Source: Stanieria cyanosphaera PCC 7437 (GTDB taxonomy: Bacteria > Cyanobacteriota > Cyanobacteriia > Cyanobacteriales > Xenococcaceae). Taken from it: a DNA stretch of 64,000 nt. The position numbers were made by a program, and so were the translations under genes. The DNA is taken from assembly GCF_000317575.1 (NCBI RefSeq), contig NC_019748.1, forward strand, positions 1,070,001 to 1,134,000. Direction: 5' to 3'. Positions 9,606 to 17,950 of this stretch are shown piece by piece (position 1 is the stretch's first letter; every line of letters begins with the position of its first letter). Under the pieces are notes generated by a model, which was given only the letters and a program-made list of their open reading frames with translations, was not told where the DNA came from and did not search any database.

Positions 9606-9670
9606 CCATCAAAAAAAACTACTAACCGATAACTCCATCTGTGTTCATCTGTGTTTATCCGTGGACAAAT
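9606..9670 (-). repeat. Dispersed repeat, copy A
   Basis: This segment is, on the minus strand, near-identical to stretches at 12751-12802 and 42898-42950. The shared core reads GATGAACACAGATGGAGTTA, followed by a T-rich tail. It sits between urtC and urtD, just after degenerate CAGTTACCAGTGAACAG-type short repeats. No coding content is seen. Confidence 0.75.
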
Positions 9671-9687
9671 AATTAACTATCAATCTA

Positions 9688-10440
9688 ATGACTACTAGCA
9701 AAATCTTAGAAATTGAAAATCTAACTATAAATTTTGACGGATTTAAAGCTCTTAATAATCTTAATTTTAGTATGGATACTGGAGAATTAAGAGTTATTAT
9801 TGGCCCTAACGGAGCAGGAAAAACAACATTTTTAGATGTAATTACTGGAAAAGTCCAGCCAACGGAAGGAAGAGTTTTATTTAAAGGCAAAAATATTAAG
9901 AAAACTCCAGAATATCAAATTGCTTGTTTAGGAATTGGTCGAAAATTTCAAACACCTAGAGTTTACTTAAATTTAACAGTTAGAGAAAATTTAGATTTAG
10001 TTTGTAATCGTAATAAAAGCGTTTTTTCTACCTTATTTAATCGTCCTGCTGCCACAGAAATGAGAACCGTAGCAGAATTATTAGAAACAATTGGTTTAGA
10101 AGCTAAAGCAGACTTAGCAGCAACTTTGCTTTCTCATGGGGAAAAACAACGTTTAGAAATCGGTATGTTAGTCGCTCAATCTCCTGATTTATTATTAGTA
10201 GATGAACCAGCAGCAGGATTAACCGATGAAGAGACAGAAAATGTAGGTGCTTTACTACTTTCTTTAGCAGAAAGTCATTCAATTATTGCGATCGAACATG
10301 ATATGGAATTTGTCCGTCAAATAGCCAATAACAAAGTAACAGTTTTACATCAAGGTTCAGTACTTTGTGAAGGCACGATGGATCAAGTTCAAAATGACCC
10401 CCGTGTGATTGAAGTTTATTTGGGACAACCAATTACATAA
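9688..10440 (+). CDS. urtD: urea ABC transporter ATPase UrtD
   Basis: UrtD is one of two ATPases that drive the urea importer. The 250-residue protein has Walker A GPNGAGKTT (about residues 39-47), Q-loop region GIGRKFQTPRVY, a signature region LLSHGEKQRLEIGMLVAQ and Walker B LLLVDEPAAGL, ending with the H-loop AIEHDMEFV. The signature LSHGEKQ in place of LSGGQ is typical of LivG/UrtD proteins. Length and motifs are standard. The gene overlaps nothing, but its 3' end is followed within 10 bases by a short GC-richer repeat before urtE. Confidence 0.95.
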   Translation: MTTSKILEIENLTINFDGFKALNNLNFSMDTGELRVIIGPNGAGKTTFLDVITGKVQPTEGRVLFKGKNIKKTPEYQIACLGIGRKFQTPRVYLNLTVRENLDLVCNRNKSVFSTLFNRPAATEMRTVAELLETIGLEAKADLAATLLSHGEKQRLEIGMLVAQSPDLLLVDEPAAGLTDEETENVGALLLSLAESHSIIAIEHDMEFVRQIANNKVTVLHQGSVLCEGTMDQVQNDPRVIEVYLGQPIT

Positions 10441-10445
10441 AGTAA

Positions 10446-10480
10446 AAAGCGCGGAGCGTCGTGAGCGCAGCGAAGGATCA
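10446..10480 (+). repeat. Short GC-rich palindrome-like repeat between urtD and urtE
   Basis: The stretch contains GCGCGGAGCGTCGTGAGCGC and AGCGAAGG, clearly richer in G and C than its surroundings. Related GCGCTTCGC-type pieces occur at 38407-38416, and a related palindrome lies inside the DUF4278 gene (11583-11621). This type of small interspersed repeat is common in cyanobacteria. It extends the urtD-urtE spacer and may form a hairpin in the transcript. Confidence 0.5.
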
Positions 10481-10513
10481 AAAGTAAAAAATTTTAAATT
10501 AGTCACATCAAAA

Positions 10514-11260
10514 ATGCAAGTATTAAGTGTCGATCCTCAATTACCAAAAACAGATTTAATGTTGCAGGTTAGAAACCTGAATGTTTATTACGGAGAAAGT
10601 CATATTCTACGCAATGTAGATTTGAGTATCCCTTCAGGACAAATGGTATGTTTAATTGGACGCAATGGTGTAGGCAAAACTACCTTATTGAAAACCATTA
10701 TGGGTTTATTAAAACCTCGTACTGGAGAAATTATTTTTAACGATTTACCGATTACTAAATTGCCAACCGATCGCCGTGCGAGAATGGGAATAGGTTATGT
10801 TCCCCAAGGAAGAGAGGTTATTCCTCGTGTCACAGTCAAAGAAAACTTACTTTTAGGTATAGAAGCTCGTCCTGAAGGAAGAAAAGGTAATGAAGAAATT
10901 CCTGAAGAGATTTTTGACCTTTTCCCTGTCCTGAAAACAATGTTATCTCGGATGGGTGGAGATTTAAGTGGTGGACAACAACAACAACTTGCGATCGCTC
11001 GTGCTTTAATGGGGAAACCTCGTTTATTGGTTTTAGACGAACCTACCGAAGGAATTCAACCTTCCATTATTCTGGAAATAGAAGCAGCAGTTAAACGAAT
11101 TATTGAAGCTACAGGTATTTCAGTTTTGTTAGTTGAACAGCATTTACACTTTGTTCGTCAAGCAGATAGATATTATGCCATGCAAAAAGGTGGAATTGTT
11201 GCTTCTGGAAGTACTGATCAATTAAGTCAACAAGTAATTCAAAGATTTTTAGCTGTGTAG
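10514..11260 (+). CDS. urtE: urea ABC transporter ATPase UrtE
   Basis: UrtE is the second ATPase of the urea importer. It has Walker A GRNGVGKTT, Q-loop GYVPQGREVIPRVTV, signature LSGGQQQQLAIARAL, Walker B LLVLDEPTEGIQPSI and the H-loop VEQHLHFV. An upstream frame opens at 10409 inside urtD and reads through the spacer repeat, but the family normally begins just before LQVRNLNVYYGESHIL. I therefore place the start at ATG 10514; ATG 10559 is an equally plausible alternative, and neither has a clear Shine-Dalgarno sequence. It is the last gene of the urt operon, with a downstream minus-strand gene converging on it. Confidence 0.94.
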   Translation: MQVLSVDPQLPKTDLMLQVRNLNVYYGESHILRNVDLSIPSGQMVCLIGRNGVGKTTLLKTIMGLLKPRTGEIIFNDLPITKLPTDRRARMGIGYVPQGREVIPRVTVKENLLLGIEARPEGRKGNEEIPEEIFDLFPVLKTMLSRMGGDLSGGQQQQLAIARALMGKPRLLVLDEPTEGIQPSIILEIEAAVKRIIEATGISVLLVEQHLHFVRQADRYYAMQKGGIVASGSTDQLSQQVIQRFLAV

Positions 11261-11305
11261 ATTAAGATTACTGCATTTTTTGATTTTTCAGCAGTTTTTA
11301 ACAAA

Positions 11306-11695
11306 TTATCGATAATAAGTAACGCCACGATATTTTAATTGAATAGGTCGATCGCTTATACGATAAATTTTTGGGTTAAGTGCCAAAGTCAGATACCAAC
11401 AGTGTTCGAGTCTTTTACGTTCATCCAATTGCCAATAAGTTTCTAACAATTGACTTTTGTAAACATACAAAAATAAAAAGGGATTTAAAACTCGTTTTGC
11501 GTCTGAGGGAAAAAATAGTTGTTTAAAATATCTTAGGAAAGGAAAATTGTTTTTAGTGGCAATTTTAGACTGAGCGGAAAATATTTCGCGATCGCTACGC
11601 GCCTCTGCTGCGCCAATACCGCTTTTTCCCTGAGTTTCTATTGATAATGGTGATTTATTGTTGTTGTATCGCACTCCCCGATATACTAATTCCAT
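11306..11695 (-). CDS. DUF4278 domain protein
   Basis: The protein starts MELVYRGVRYNNN and ends QLKYRGVTYYR. The xLxYRGVxY block is the hallmark of DUF4278, a small cyanobacterial domain of unknown function. I chose ATG 11695 because GAGGTG precedes it at proper spacing; the frame also opens at GTG 11704. About 130 residues is longer than the shortest family members, and the block appears at both ends. Between them is a low-conservation stretch that includes residues encoded by a palindrome-like repeat (11583-11621, with a HIP1 site). The insertion keeps the frame open. The gene converges on urtE. No function can be given. Confidence 0.65.
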   Translation of the reverse strand: MELVYRGVRYNNNKSPLSIETQGKSGIGAAEARSDREIFSAQSKIATKNNFPFLRYFKQLFFPSDAKRVLNPFLFLYVYKSQLLETYWQLDERKRLEHCWYLTLALNPKIYRISDRPIQLKYRGVTYYR

Positions 11696-11966
11696 CAGTG
11701 TCACCTCTGTTCTGTTTTCTCGATTGTGAGGCGCGTTCCTTCAGGAGTTGAAACTTGTTCCTTACTTCCGTCTCTCTGAAGATTAAATTTTAGAGAGATG
11801 AACGATTTGTTATTCTTATTTTTATAATAAGTCATCTTTTAGTTGGTCAGATATCGGTCAAAAGGCTGAAATAGATAAACAATCAGCATTTAATGACTTT
11901 TATTGCTTCAACTTTGGCGACAAACTTCTTGAAATGATTCATTAAAATTAACATTGATGAAAATTG

Positions 11967-12425
11967 ATGGTTCAAAATTGGTTGACAATAGATGGAGTAA
12001 TTAAATCAGGACATCAAGTAGCTTCTGGATTAGCTGGTGATAGTCCTTATCCTCAAGGAACAATTGAAATGCAATTACCATTTTTTCAAGAGCGAGGATT
12101 AAATTTAAGCTCATTCTTTTTGGGTACTTTAAATATTTCGATTGCACCTGCTACTTTTATTTTGAAGCATCCAGAATATACTTTTAAGCAAGTTCAATGG
12201 CATCCTGATTATCTTGCGGAAGATTTTTCTTTTTCTGCTTGTCAAATTATTTTTCAAACAAAAAATTATAATGGTTGGATTTATTATCCTCATCCAGAAA
12301 CTAAAATTGGACATTTTCAAGATAATTCAACTATAGAAGTTATTGCACCATTTATTCCTTCTTTGAATTATGGAAACCGCGTTGATTTATTGATTAATCC
12401 TGATGCAGTAATTATTGTTAATTAA
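11967..12425 (+). CDS. Hypothetical protein with possible CTP-dependent riboflavin-kinase-like fold
   Basis: A 152-residue soluble protein; ATG 11967 is preferred over the TTG codon before it. The order DGVIKSGHQVASGL, then FFLGTLNISI, then a late STIEVIAPFIPSLNYGNRVDLLI resembles the archaeal RibK/DUF120 riboflavin kinase layout (G-x-V-x-SG, PGTLN-V, then a C-terminal strand with GDxV). The match is from memory of motifs and is partial: PGTLN is LGTLN here. Cyanobacteria normally use the bifunctional RibF, so a true kinase role is doubtful and a binding role is possible. The region has no signal peptide and no membrane spans. SemiSWEET follows 67 bases downstream. Confidence 0.5.
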   Translation: MVQNWLTIDGVIKSGHQVASGLAGDSPYPQGTIEMQLPFFQERGLNLSSFFLGTLNISIAPATFILKHPEYTFKQVQWHPDYLAEDFSFSACQIIFQTKNYNGWIYYPHPETKIGHFQDNSTIEVIAPFIPSLNYGNRVDLLINPDAVIIVN

Positions 12426-12492
12426 TTGATTGTTTTTTACCAATTAAATTTATTAGATTAAAAACAAACTATTTTTTTAAAAGAACCAAAAG

Positions 12493-12747
12493 ATGAATTT
12501 GATTACTGTAATTGGTTTGCTTGCAGGTGGTTTGACCACGATCGCTTTTCTTCCTCAAGTTCTTAAAACCTGGAAAAGTAAATCGGCTAAAGATATTTCT
12601 TTGGGAATGTTTTTTACTTTTTGTACGGGAGTATTTTTATGGATAATTTATGGTTTTTGTGTTAATGATCTTCCTGTGGTAGTTGCTAATATTATGACTT
12701 TTATTTTTGCTTCAACAATTTTGTATTTTAAATTTAAATATGGTTAA
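12493..12747 (+). CDS. SemiSWEET-type PQ-loop sugar transporter
   Basis: An 84-residue protein with three hydrophobic helices, the length of a single SemiSWEET triple-helix bundle. The PQ-loop motif appears as FLPQVLKTWKSKSAKDIS near residues 20-37, followed by GMFFTFCTGVFLWIIYGF and a third helix VVVANIMTFIFASTILYF. SemiSWEETs dimerise in the plasma membrane and move sugars down their gradient. Substrate is not readable from sequence. The start ATG 12493 is preceded by an A-rich region without a strong Shine-Dalgarno sequence. It is followed directly by a dispersed repeat copy. Confidence 0.9.
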   Translation: MNLITVIGLLAGGLTTIAFLPQVLKTWKSKSAKDISLGMFFTFCTGVFLWIIYGFCVNDLPVVVANIMTFIFASTILYFKFKYG

Positions 12748-12750
12748 AAA

Positions 12751-12802
12751 ATTTGTCCACAGATGAACTCAGATGGAGTTATTAATTGATAGTGTTTTTT
12801 TA
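12751..12802 (+). repeat. Dispersed repeat, copy B
   Basis: It begins ATTTGTCCACAGATGAAC, continues with AGATGGAGTTA and ends in GTGTTTTTTT. It matches the complement of 9606-9670 and the plus strand of 42898-42950. It lies immediately after the SemiSWEET stop codon and might serve as its transcript end. Confidence 0.75.
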
Positions 12803-12935
12803 TAAATCTGTCAACAATTAGGGTGATAATAATAAGTTTTAAAATAATTTGATTTGCTCTCTTGATTGTAGTTTTTTTGTTTGAGAATTTATAGTATCAG
12901 CAATATTTTATTCACAACATCTATAGAGAATTATT

Positions 12936-14168
12936 ATGATCAAAGTCCTTCATTTAGCAGATATTCATTTGGGCAGTGGTTTCTCTCACGGTAGAATTAA
13001 TCCTGAAACTGGAATAAATACTCGTTTAGAAGATTTTGTTAAAACTTTAAGTATCTGTATTGACAGAGCGATCGCAGAACCTGTAGATGTAGTTTTATTT
13101 GCTGGTGATGCTTTTCCTGATGCCACACCTGCACCTTTTATTCATGAAGCTTTTGCTAGTCAGTTTCGCCGTTTAGCTGATGCCAATATTCCTACTATTC
13201 TTTTAGTAGGCAATCACGATCAACATTCTCAAGGCAATGGAGGAGCGAGTTTATGTATTTATCGTACCTTAGTAGTGCCTGGATTTATTGTAGGCGATCG
13301 CATTACTACTCATCGCATTGATACTGCTAATGGTAGTCTGCAAGTGATTACTTTACCTTGGTTGAATCGTTCGACGCTGCTTACTCGTCCAGAAACAGAA
13401 GGTTTATCATTAGAAGAAGTCCATCAATTATTAATCGAAAAGTTACAACCAGTTTTAGAAGCAGAGATTCGTCGTCTCGAGCCTAATTTACCTACGATCT
13501 TGTTAGGTCATTTGATGGCAGATCGTGCTAATTTGGGTGCAGAAAGATTACTCGCAGTAGGAAAAGGATTTAGCATTCCCCTATCTTTGTTAATTCGTCC
13601 TGAATTTGATTATGTCGCTTTAGGTCACGTTCACAAACATCAAAATCTCAACAAAACTAACGATCCTCCGATCATTTATCCTGGCAGTATTGAAAGAGTT
13701 GATTTTAGCGAAGAAAAAGAAGATAAAGGCTATGTTTTATTAGAAATAACGAAAGAAAAAGTAAATTGGGAATTTTGTCCCTTACCCGTTCGTCCTTTTT
13801 GTACGATTAATTTAGATATTTCTAGTGCAGAAGATCCTCAAGAAGCAGTGTTAAATGCGATCGCAAAAGAACCAATTGAAGATGCTGTAGTCAGACTAAT
13901 TTATCAAATCCGCTCTGAACAATTAGAATTAATTAATACAACTGCACTTTATCAAGCTCTTCAACCCGCCCATAGTTACACCATTCGTCCTGAATTAGTT
14001 AGTCAGTTAGCTCGTCCACGTCTGCCAGAATTGGGAGTAGAAAACACCCTCGATCCCATTGCTGCACTAAAAACCTATTTAAATAACCGCGAAGATTTAC
14101 AAGAGCTTAAAACGGATTTAATTACTGCTGCTCAAGGGTTGTTAGCTAAAGATACGATAGAAAATTAG
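12936..14168 (+). CDS. sbcD: SbcD-type DNA repair metallophosphoesterase
   Basis: This is the nuclease subunit of an SbcCD/Mre11-Rad50-like complex that trims blocked or hairpin DNA ends. The 410-residue protein shows all phosphoesterase blocks in order: HLADIHLG (DxH), VLFAGDAF (GD), LVGNHDQH (GNHD), a later LGHLMADR, and LGHVHKHQ (GHxH). The C-terminal third is a capping region with lower conservation. No sbcC is adjacent in this window, so the partner ATPase must be elsewhere. The start ATG 12936 follows AGAGAATT at suitable distance. The motifs are intact, so activity is likely. Confidence 0.88.
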   Translation: MIKVLHLADIHLGSGFSHGRINPETGINTRLEDFVKTLSICIDRAIAEPVDVVLFAGDAFPDATPAPFIHEAFASQFRRLADANIPTILLVGNHDQHSQGNGGASLCIYRTLVVPGFIVGDRITTHRIDTANGSLQVITLPWLNRSTLLTRPETEGLSLEEVHQLLIEKLQPVLEAEIRRLEPNLPTILLGHLMADRANLGAERLLAVGKGFSIPLSLLIRPEFDYVALGHVHKHQNLNKTNDPPIIYPGSIERVDFSEEKEDKGYVLLEITKEKVNWEFCPLPVRPFCTINLDISSAEDPQEAVLNAIAKEPIEDAVVRLIYQIRSEQLELINTTALYQALQPAHSYTIRPELVSQLARPRLPELGVENTLDPIAALKTYLNNREDLQELKTDLITAAQGLLAKDTIEN

Positions 14169-14278
14169 GCAGGAAAGAATGGATAACTGGTAACCGATGA
14201 GAGGATCGTTTATACATATCCAAATCGTGATACCATTGCTACTATCTTTAAGAAAATTTTTGGAAGGTAGATAGATAT

Positions 14279-14416
14279 ATGGAAGCAGCAATGCTATTAG
14301 CAAAGCTACCAGAAGCCTACGCTATTTTTAACCCTTTAGTAGATGTTCTGCCCTTGATTCCCTTATTTTTCCTTTTACTGGCTTTTGTTTGGCAAGCAGC
14401 AGTGGGATTTAGATAA
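14279..14416 (+). CDS. psbK: photosystem II reaction centre protein PsbK
   Basis: A 45-codon gene starting at ATG 14279 behind GGAAGGT. The product begins [17 protein letters not shown], with a short presequence. The mature part then runs [23 protein letters not shown] and ends AVGFR, the single transmembrane helix and C-terminus conserved in PsbK from cyanobacteria to plants. PsbK sits at the edge of the photosystem II core near CP43 and supports plastoquinone binding and dimer stability. A strong rho-independent terminator follows about 50 bases after the stop, so it is probably monocistronic. It is too short for common gene-finding cutoffs and easy to miss. Confidence 0.97.
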   Translation: MEAAMLLAKLPEAYAIFNPLVDVLPLIPLFFLLLAFVWQAAVGFR

Positions 14417-14465
14417 GTCTTCTGGCTGGAAAATAAAAAAATAACATCTCAAAAATTGTTTAATT

Positions 14466-14490
14466 GGCATCTTGATTGGATGCCTTTTTT
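14466..14490 (+). terminator. Rho-independent terminator after psbK
   Basis: GGCATC (14466-14471) and GATGCC (14479-14484) form a six-pair stem with a seven-base loop, followed at once by six T residues. It is placed correctly to end the psbK transcript. Confidence 0.85.
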
Positions 14491-14550
14491 ATTACCAGGA
14501 AGGATGTGTTTAGCCACCTGGTTAGTAATGAGTCTAAAATAAAAAAACAT

Positions 14551-14566
14551 TTCAAATAAAGTTGAT
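14551..14566 (+). promoter_or_regulatory. Near-match ArsR operator overlapping the arsR start codon
   Basis: TTCAA-N6-TTGAT differs by one base from the ATCAA-N6-TTGAT operator seen twice at 15297-15330. Its last bases overlap the first bases of the arsR ATG (14565). This suggests autorepression, but it is a single one-mismatch site and remains inference. Confidence 0.45.
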
Positions 14567-14882
14567 GCAAGTTACTACTTCAGATTTAACCCAAATTTGG
14601 GCTGGTTTTCACGCGCTGTCAGAACCATTAAGGCTACAAATTATCGAACTACTGCACTCTCATGAATTATGTGTTTGTGAACTGTGTAACAAACTAGAGG
14701 TAAGCCAATCAAAGCTCTCATTCCACCTGAAAACTCTTAAGGAAGCTAATTTAGTTCGCGCTCGACAAGAAGGACGCTGGATTTACTATAGTCTTAATTT
14801 GGCTCAGTTTATTGTTCTAGAACAATATTTAGCAGAATATCGACGTTTTGGGGATATTTTACCAGCTAGAGGCTGTGATTAA
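14565..14882 (+). CDS. arsR: ArsR-family arsenic-responsive repressor
   Basis: A 105-residue winged-helix repressor that leaves DNA when arsenite or antimonite binds. The metal motif ELCVCEL (after LLHSHELCVCELCNKL) sits in the alpha-3 region, giving the CxC-type thiol site plus a further Cys. The recognition helix reads VSQSKLSFHLKTLKEANLV and the wing RQEGRWIYYSLN. The frame opens one codon earlier at TTG, but ATG 14565 is the natural start. It precedes an arsenic resistance gene set on the same strand, separated by a pstB remnant. Cyanobacterial arsR genes are often unlinked from the resistance operon, so this linkage is notable. Confidence 0.92.
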   Translation: MQVTTSDLTQIWAGFHALSEPLRLQIIELLHSHELCVCELCNKLEVSQSKLSFHLKTLKEANLVRARQEGRWIYYSLNLAQFIVLEQYLAEYRRFGDILPARGCD

Positions 14883-14949
14883 AGATTAAATTTTTTTGTT
14901 GAGAAAAAAATATAGAAAATAGAGATTCCTTCGATTCTTATTCAAACTT

Positions 14950-15261
14950 CATATCTGTATTGCAAGGGCGATCGCTATTGAACCAGAAGTATTGCTGATG
15001 GATGAGCCTTGTTCTGCCCTCGATCCCATTTCTACTCTCAAAATTGAAGAGTTAATTCAGCAGCTTAAACAAACTTATACCATTGTGATCGTAACTCATA
15101 ATATGCAACAGGCAAGTCGTGCTTCGGACATGGCTGCTTTTTTTAATGTCGTGACTTCTGAAGAAGGAAAACGCTCTGGTTATTTAGTCGAATATAACCA
15201 AACAGCAAAATTGTTTAACAATCAATCAACCCAAGAATACGTCAGTGGTCGTTTTGGCTAA
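14950..15261 (+). pseudogene. Truncated phosphate ABC transporter ATPase (pstB remnant)
   Basis: The readable part begins around [21 protein letters not shown] (about 14953) and runs to SGRFG, the normal PstB C-terminus. It keeps the end of the signature helix, Walker B ([12 protein letters not shown]) and the H-loop ([15 protein letters not shown]). It lacks the entire N-terminal half with Walker A; stop codons occur upstream in frame near 14887 and 14920. It cannot hydrolyse ATP alone. It lies directly before a pstS-like gene, so it looks like the residue of a larger pst-type cluster that was rearranged when the arsenic genes came together. Confidence 0.85.
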
Positions 15262-15296
15262 TTTGGTGATCTTTTAGCGATCTGCTACTTCTATCC

Positions 15297-15337
15297 ATCA
15301 AAAATATTTGATGCATCAAGGTTATTTGATATATAAT
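15297..15337 (+). promoter_or_regulatory. Promoter of the ars operon with two tandem ArsR operators
   Basis: Two ATCAA-N6-TTGAT inverted repeats lie side by side (15297-15312 and 15315-15330), separated by two bases. TTGATG (15308-15313) can serve as minus-35 and TATAAT (15332-15337) as minus-10, with an 18-base spacer. ArsR bound here would cover the minus-35 and the spacer. This motif is the one I recall reported for the Synechocystis arsenic operon. The pstS-like gene starts 36 bases further on. Confidence 0.85.
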
Positions 15338-15372
15338 TAAAATCGGTTCCACAATTGTGAGTGGAGAAAAAA

Positions 15373-16398
15373 ATGAATATTTTGAACAAAATACCGCTAA
15401 AAGTATCTCAATTCATAGCTTTTGGAGTAGGTACAGCACTGGTAGCTGTTGCCATTCCCCTGGCTTCTCAAGAAAAACAATCAATAAAAGTTGATGGTTC
15501 TAGCACTGTCTATCCCATCACCAAAAAAATCATCGAAGAGTATCAAGCCAATCAAAAACAACCAGTAAATATTGAGAGCAATTTTTCTGGGACAGGAGGT
15601 GGGTTTGATAAGTTTTGTCGTGGGGAAACTGATATTAATAATGCTTCCCGTCCGATTCAACTCGATGAGATGGAAGCCTGTAACAACTCAGAAGTTCGTT
15701 ATATCGAATTACCTGTTGCCTTTGATGCGCTCACAGTGGTGGTCAATCCTCAAAACAATTGGTTAGAAAGCATTACTCTTGAGGAATTAGCCAAGATTTG
15801 GTCGCCAGAGGCAGAGGGAAAAATTACACATTGGAATCAAGTTAGACCAGATTTTCCCGACCAACCTCTTAATCTTTATTCTCCTGGGAGAGATTCAGGG
15901 ACTTTTGATTATTTCACTGAAGCTGTTATAGGAGAAGTGGGGTCAAGTCGTAACGATCTTACTGCTAGTGAAGATGATGATGCTTTAGTTCAAGGAGTCA
16001 GTCAAGATCCTAACGCTTTGGGTTATTTTGGTTTAGCCTATTACGAGCAACGTGCCAATGAAATGAAAGCTATAGCTGTCGATAGCGGTAAGGGCGCAGT
16101 TTTACCTTCCAGAGAAACTGTTGAACAAGCTCAGTACCAACCTTTGTCCCGTCCCTTATTTATATACGTCAACGCAGCTTCAGCGCAGAAAAACCAAACT
16201 TTGAGAGAATTTATCGATTTTTATCTTGCTCAAGCACCAGAGCTAGTAACTCAAGTCGGTTATGTTCCTCTACCAGAAGAAGCTTATCACATTGATAAAG
16301 TTACTTTCCACAAAGGTGAAGTGGGAACTGTGTTTGAAGGCAAATCCCAATTCAACCTGACCATACCTGAGTTATTACGGAAACAAGCTCGATTTTAA
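15373..16398 (+). CDS. PstS-family phosphate/oxyanion-binding protein in the ars operon
   Basis: A 341-residue periplasmic binding protein. ATG 15373 is chosen over GTG 15361 because GTGGAG lies seven bases before it. The N-terminus is a signal peptide (KVSQFIAFGVGTALVAVAIPLA). The mature part begins IKVDGSSTVYPI and includes GTGGGFDKFCRGETDINNASRP and SPGRDSGTFDYF, the phosphate-loop blocks of the PstS group. It has no complete PstABC partners here, only a pstB remnant. It follows the ArsR-type promoter and precedes ACR3 by 18 bases, so it should be arsenic-induced. A role as arsenate or phosphate scavenger or sensor is inference. Confidence 0.88.
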   Translation: MNILNKIPLKVSQFIAFGVGTALVAVAIPLASQEKQSIKVDGSSTVYPITKKIIEEYQANQKQPVNIESNFSGTGGGFDKFCRGETDINNASRPIQLDEMEACNNSEVRYIELPVAFDALTVVVNPQNNWLESITLEELAKIWSPEAEGKITHWNQVRPDFPDQPLNLYSPGRDSGTFDYFTEAVIGEVGSSRNDLTASEDDDALVQGVSQDPNALGYFGLAYYEQRANEMKAIAVDSGKGAVLPSRETVEQAQYQPLSRPLFIYVNAASAQKNQTLREFIDFYLAQAPELVTQVGYVPLPEEAYHIDKVTFHKGEVGTVFEGKSQFNLTIPELLRKQARF

Positions 16399-16416
16399 TT
16401 TTTAAGTAGAAGTTTT

Positions 16417-17571
16417 ATGAATCCTGAAAGTCCAGAAATCAACGAGCGAGCGGTTAAAGCTGGCAGCCAACTGAGTTTCTTTGAGAAATACCTGACTATC
16501 TGGGTTGCTCTTTGTATTATTGCGGGGATTGTTCTTGGAAAAACCTTTCCTGGGGTAGCTCAATCCTTGGATGCCATGAGCATTTATAACGTCTCAATTC
16601 CCATTGCCATCTGTCTGTTTTTCATGATGTACCCAATCATGGTGAAAATTGACTTTTCTCAGGCAAAGAAGGCAGTAAAGTCACCCAAACCAGTATTATT
16701 AACCCTAGTAATTAACTGGCTAGTCAAACCGTTTACCATGGTAGCATTTGCTCAGTTTTTTCTGGGCTGGTTATTTCTGCCTTTATTATCGCAAACTGAA
16801 CTGATCAGAGGTGTGGAAGTCACTCTAGCTAATTCCTACATTGCAGGAACGATTTTACTAGGTATTGCACCTTGTACGGCGATGGTACTGATGTGGGGCT
16901 ATCTCTCTTACAGCAACCAAGGACATACTTTAGTAATGGTGGCGGTTAATTCCCTAGCTATGTTGTTTCTTTACGCACCATTAGGAAAATGGCTACTGTC
17001 TGCCAATAATCTGACTGTACCTTGGGAAACTATTGTTTTATCAGTTTTAATTTATGTTGGGTTGCCTTTACTAGCAGGAGTTCTCAGTAGACAATGGATT
17101 TTTCAGCATAAAGGAAGACGTTGGTTTGAAGAGAACTTTCTTCACTATCTTTCCCCAGTTGCGATCGCAGCATTACTGTTAACCTTAGTTCTCTTGTTTG
17201 CTTTCAAAGGAGAATTAATTGTTAATAATCCTCTGCATATCTTATTAATTGCTATTCCGTTATTTATTCAGACTAACTTTATTTTCTTAATTAGCTATGT
17301 AGCAGCCCTAAAACTCAGATTAGACTACGAAGATGCAGCCCCCGCAGCCTTAATTGGAGCAAGTAATCACTTTGAAGTTGCGATCGCAACTGCGGTAGTT
17401 TTATTTGGGTTAAATTCTGGTGCAGCTTTAGCCACTGTAGTTGGGGTACTAATTGAAGTACCTGTAATGTTGATGTTGGTGGAAGTTTGTAAGCGTACTG
17501 CTAATTGGTTTCCTAGACATCCTGAAAAAGCAACCTTGCTTGACCCTCGTTGTGCAAGTCCTTATCGGTAA
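16417..17571 (+). CDS. acr3: ACR3-family arsenite efflux transporter
   Basis: A 384-residue membrane protein of the BART superfamily that expels arsenite using the membrane potential. It has about ten hydrophobic spans. Family marks are [24 protein letters not shown] near the N-terminus, the conserved Cys in [17 protein letters not shown] that is needed for arsenite transport, and [21 protein letters not shown] near the C-terminus. Length is slightly above average. In cyanobacteria this gene is often labelled arsB although it is not related to ArsB of Escherichia coli. It lies in the operon between the pstS-like gene and a tyrosine phosphatase. Confidence 0.95.
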   Translation: MNPESPEINERAVKAGSQLSFFEKYLTIWVALCIIAGIVLGKTFPGVAQSLDAMSIYNVSIPIAICLFFMMYPIMVKIDFSQAKKAVKSPKPVLLTLVINWLVKPFTMVAFAQFFLGWLFLPLLSQTELIRGVEVTLANSYIAGTILLGIAPCTAMVLMWGYLSYSNQGHTLVMVAVNSLAMLFLYAPLGKWLLSANNLTVPWETIVLSVLIYVGLPLLAGVLSRQWIFQHKGRRWFEENFLHYLSPVAIAALLLTLVLLFAFKGELIVNNPLHILLIAIPLFIQTNFIFLISYVAALKLRLDYEDAAPAALIGASNHFEVAIATAVVLFGLNSGAALATVVGVLIEVPVMLMLVEVCKRTANWFPRHPEKATLLDPRCASPYR

Positions 17572-17602
17572 TTTCAATGAAATTAAATAAAATACTTCTA
17601 CT

Positions 17603-17929
17603 ATGGACGAGCCTTCAGGTATAAAAGAATATGAAGAGGCTGGGTTTCAAGCTCTCTGGCTGCCAATTACGGGGGGTAAACCGCCAACTGTCAAACAAGT
17701 CAAGCAGTTTGTTCGATTTGCCAAACCATTAATAGAAGAGAATCAAGCAGTAGTAGTTCACTGTACCAGTGGAAATCGTCGAATGGGAACATTAGTAGCT
17801 GCTTACTTAGTTGCAGAAGGGGAATTAGCAGAAACCGCAATTTCCCTTGTTGAAAAAGCACGTCCTACAGCCGAACTCAGGGAAGCACAAAAAGAATTTT
17901 TGTTTAATTTGTCTCAGTTACTAGCATAG
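17603..17929 (+). CDS. Cys-based protein tyrosine/dual-specificity phosphatase, short
   Basis: A 108-residue protein with the PTP loop VVHCTSGNRRMG (C-x5-R) near residue 51 and a conserved LVAAYLV helix after it. The general-acid region WLPITGGKPPT lies before the loop. The protein is shorter than the usual 150 residues: the N-terminal strands expected in dual-specificity phosphatases are largely missing and an in-frame stop lies at 17588-17590, so it may be a naturally short member or 5'-truncated. Such phosphatases are recurrent in cyanobacterial arsenic operons; the role is unknown. It lies 31 bases after ACR3 and 21 before arsH, in the same transcript. Confidence 0.75.
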   Translation: MDEPSGIKEYEEAGFQALWLPITGGKPPTVKQVKQFVRFAKPLIEENQAVVVHCTSGNRRMGTLVAAYLVAEGELAETAISLVEKARPTAELREAQKEFLFNLSQLLA

Positions 17930-17950
17930 TTTTATCGAGCAACACCAAGC

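Noticed and set aside
14992-15261. A complete small ABC ATPase gene
   Set aside because: It lacks Walker A and begins inside the signature helix; homology continues upstream past the nominal start into stops, so it is a truncated pstB.
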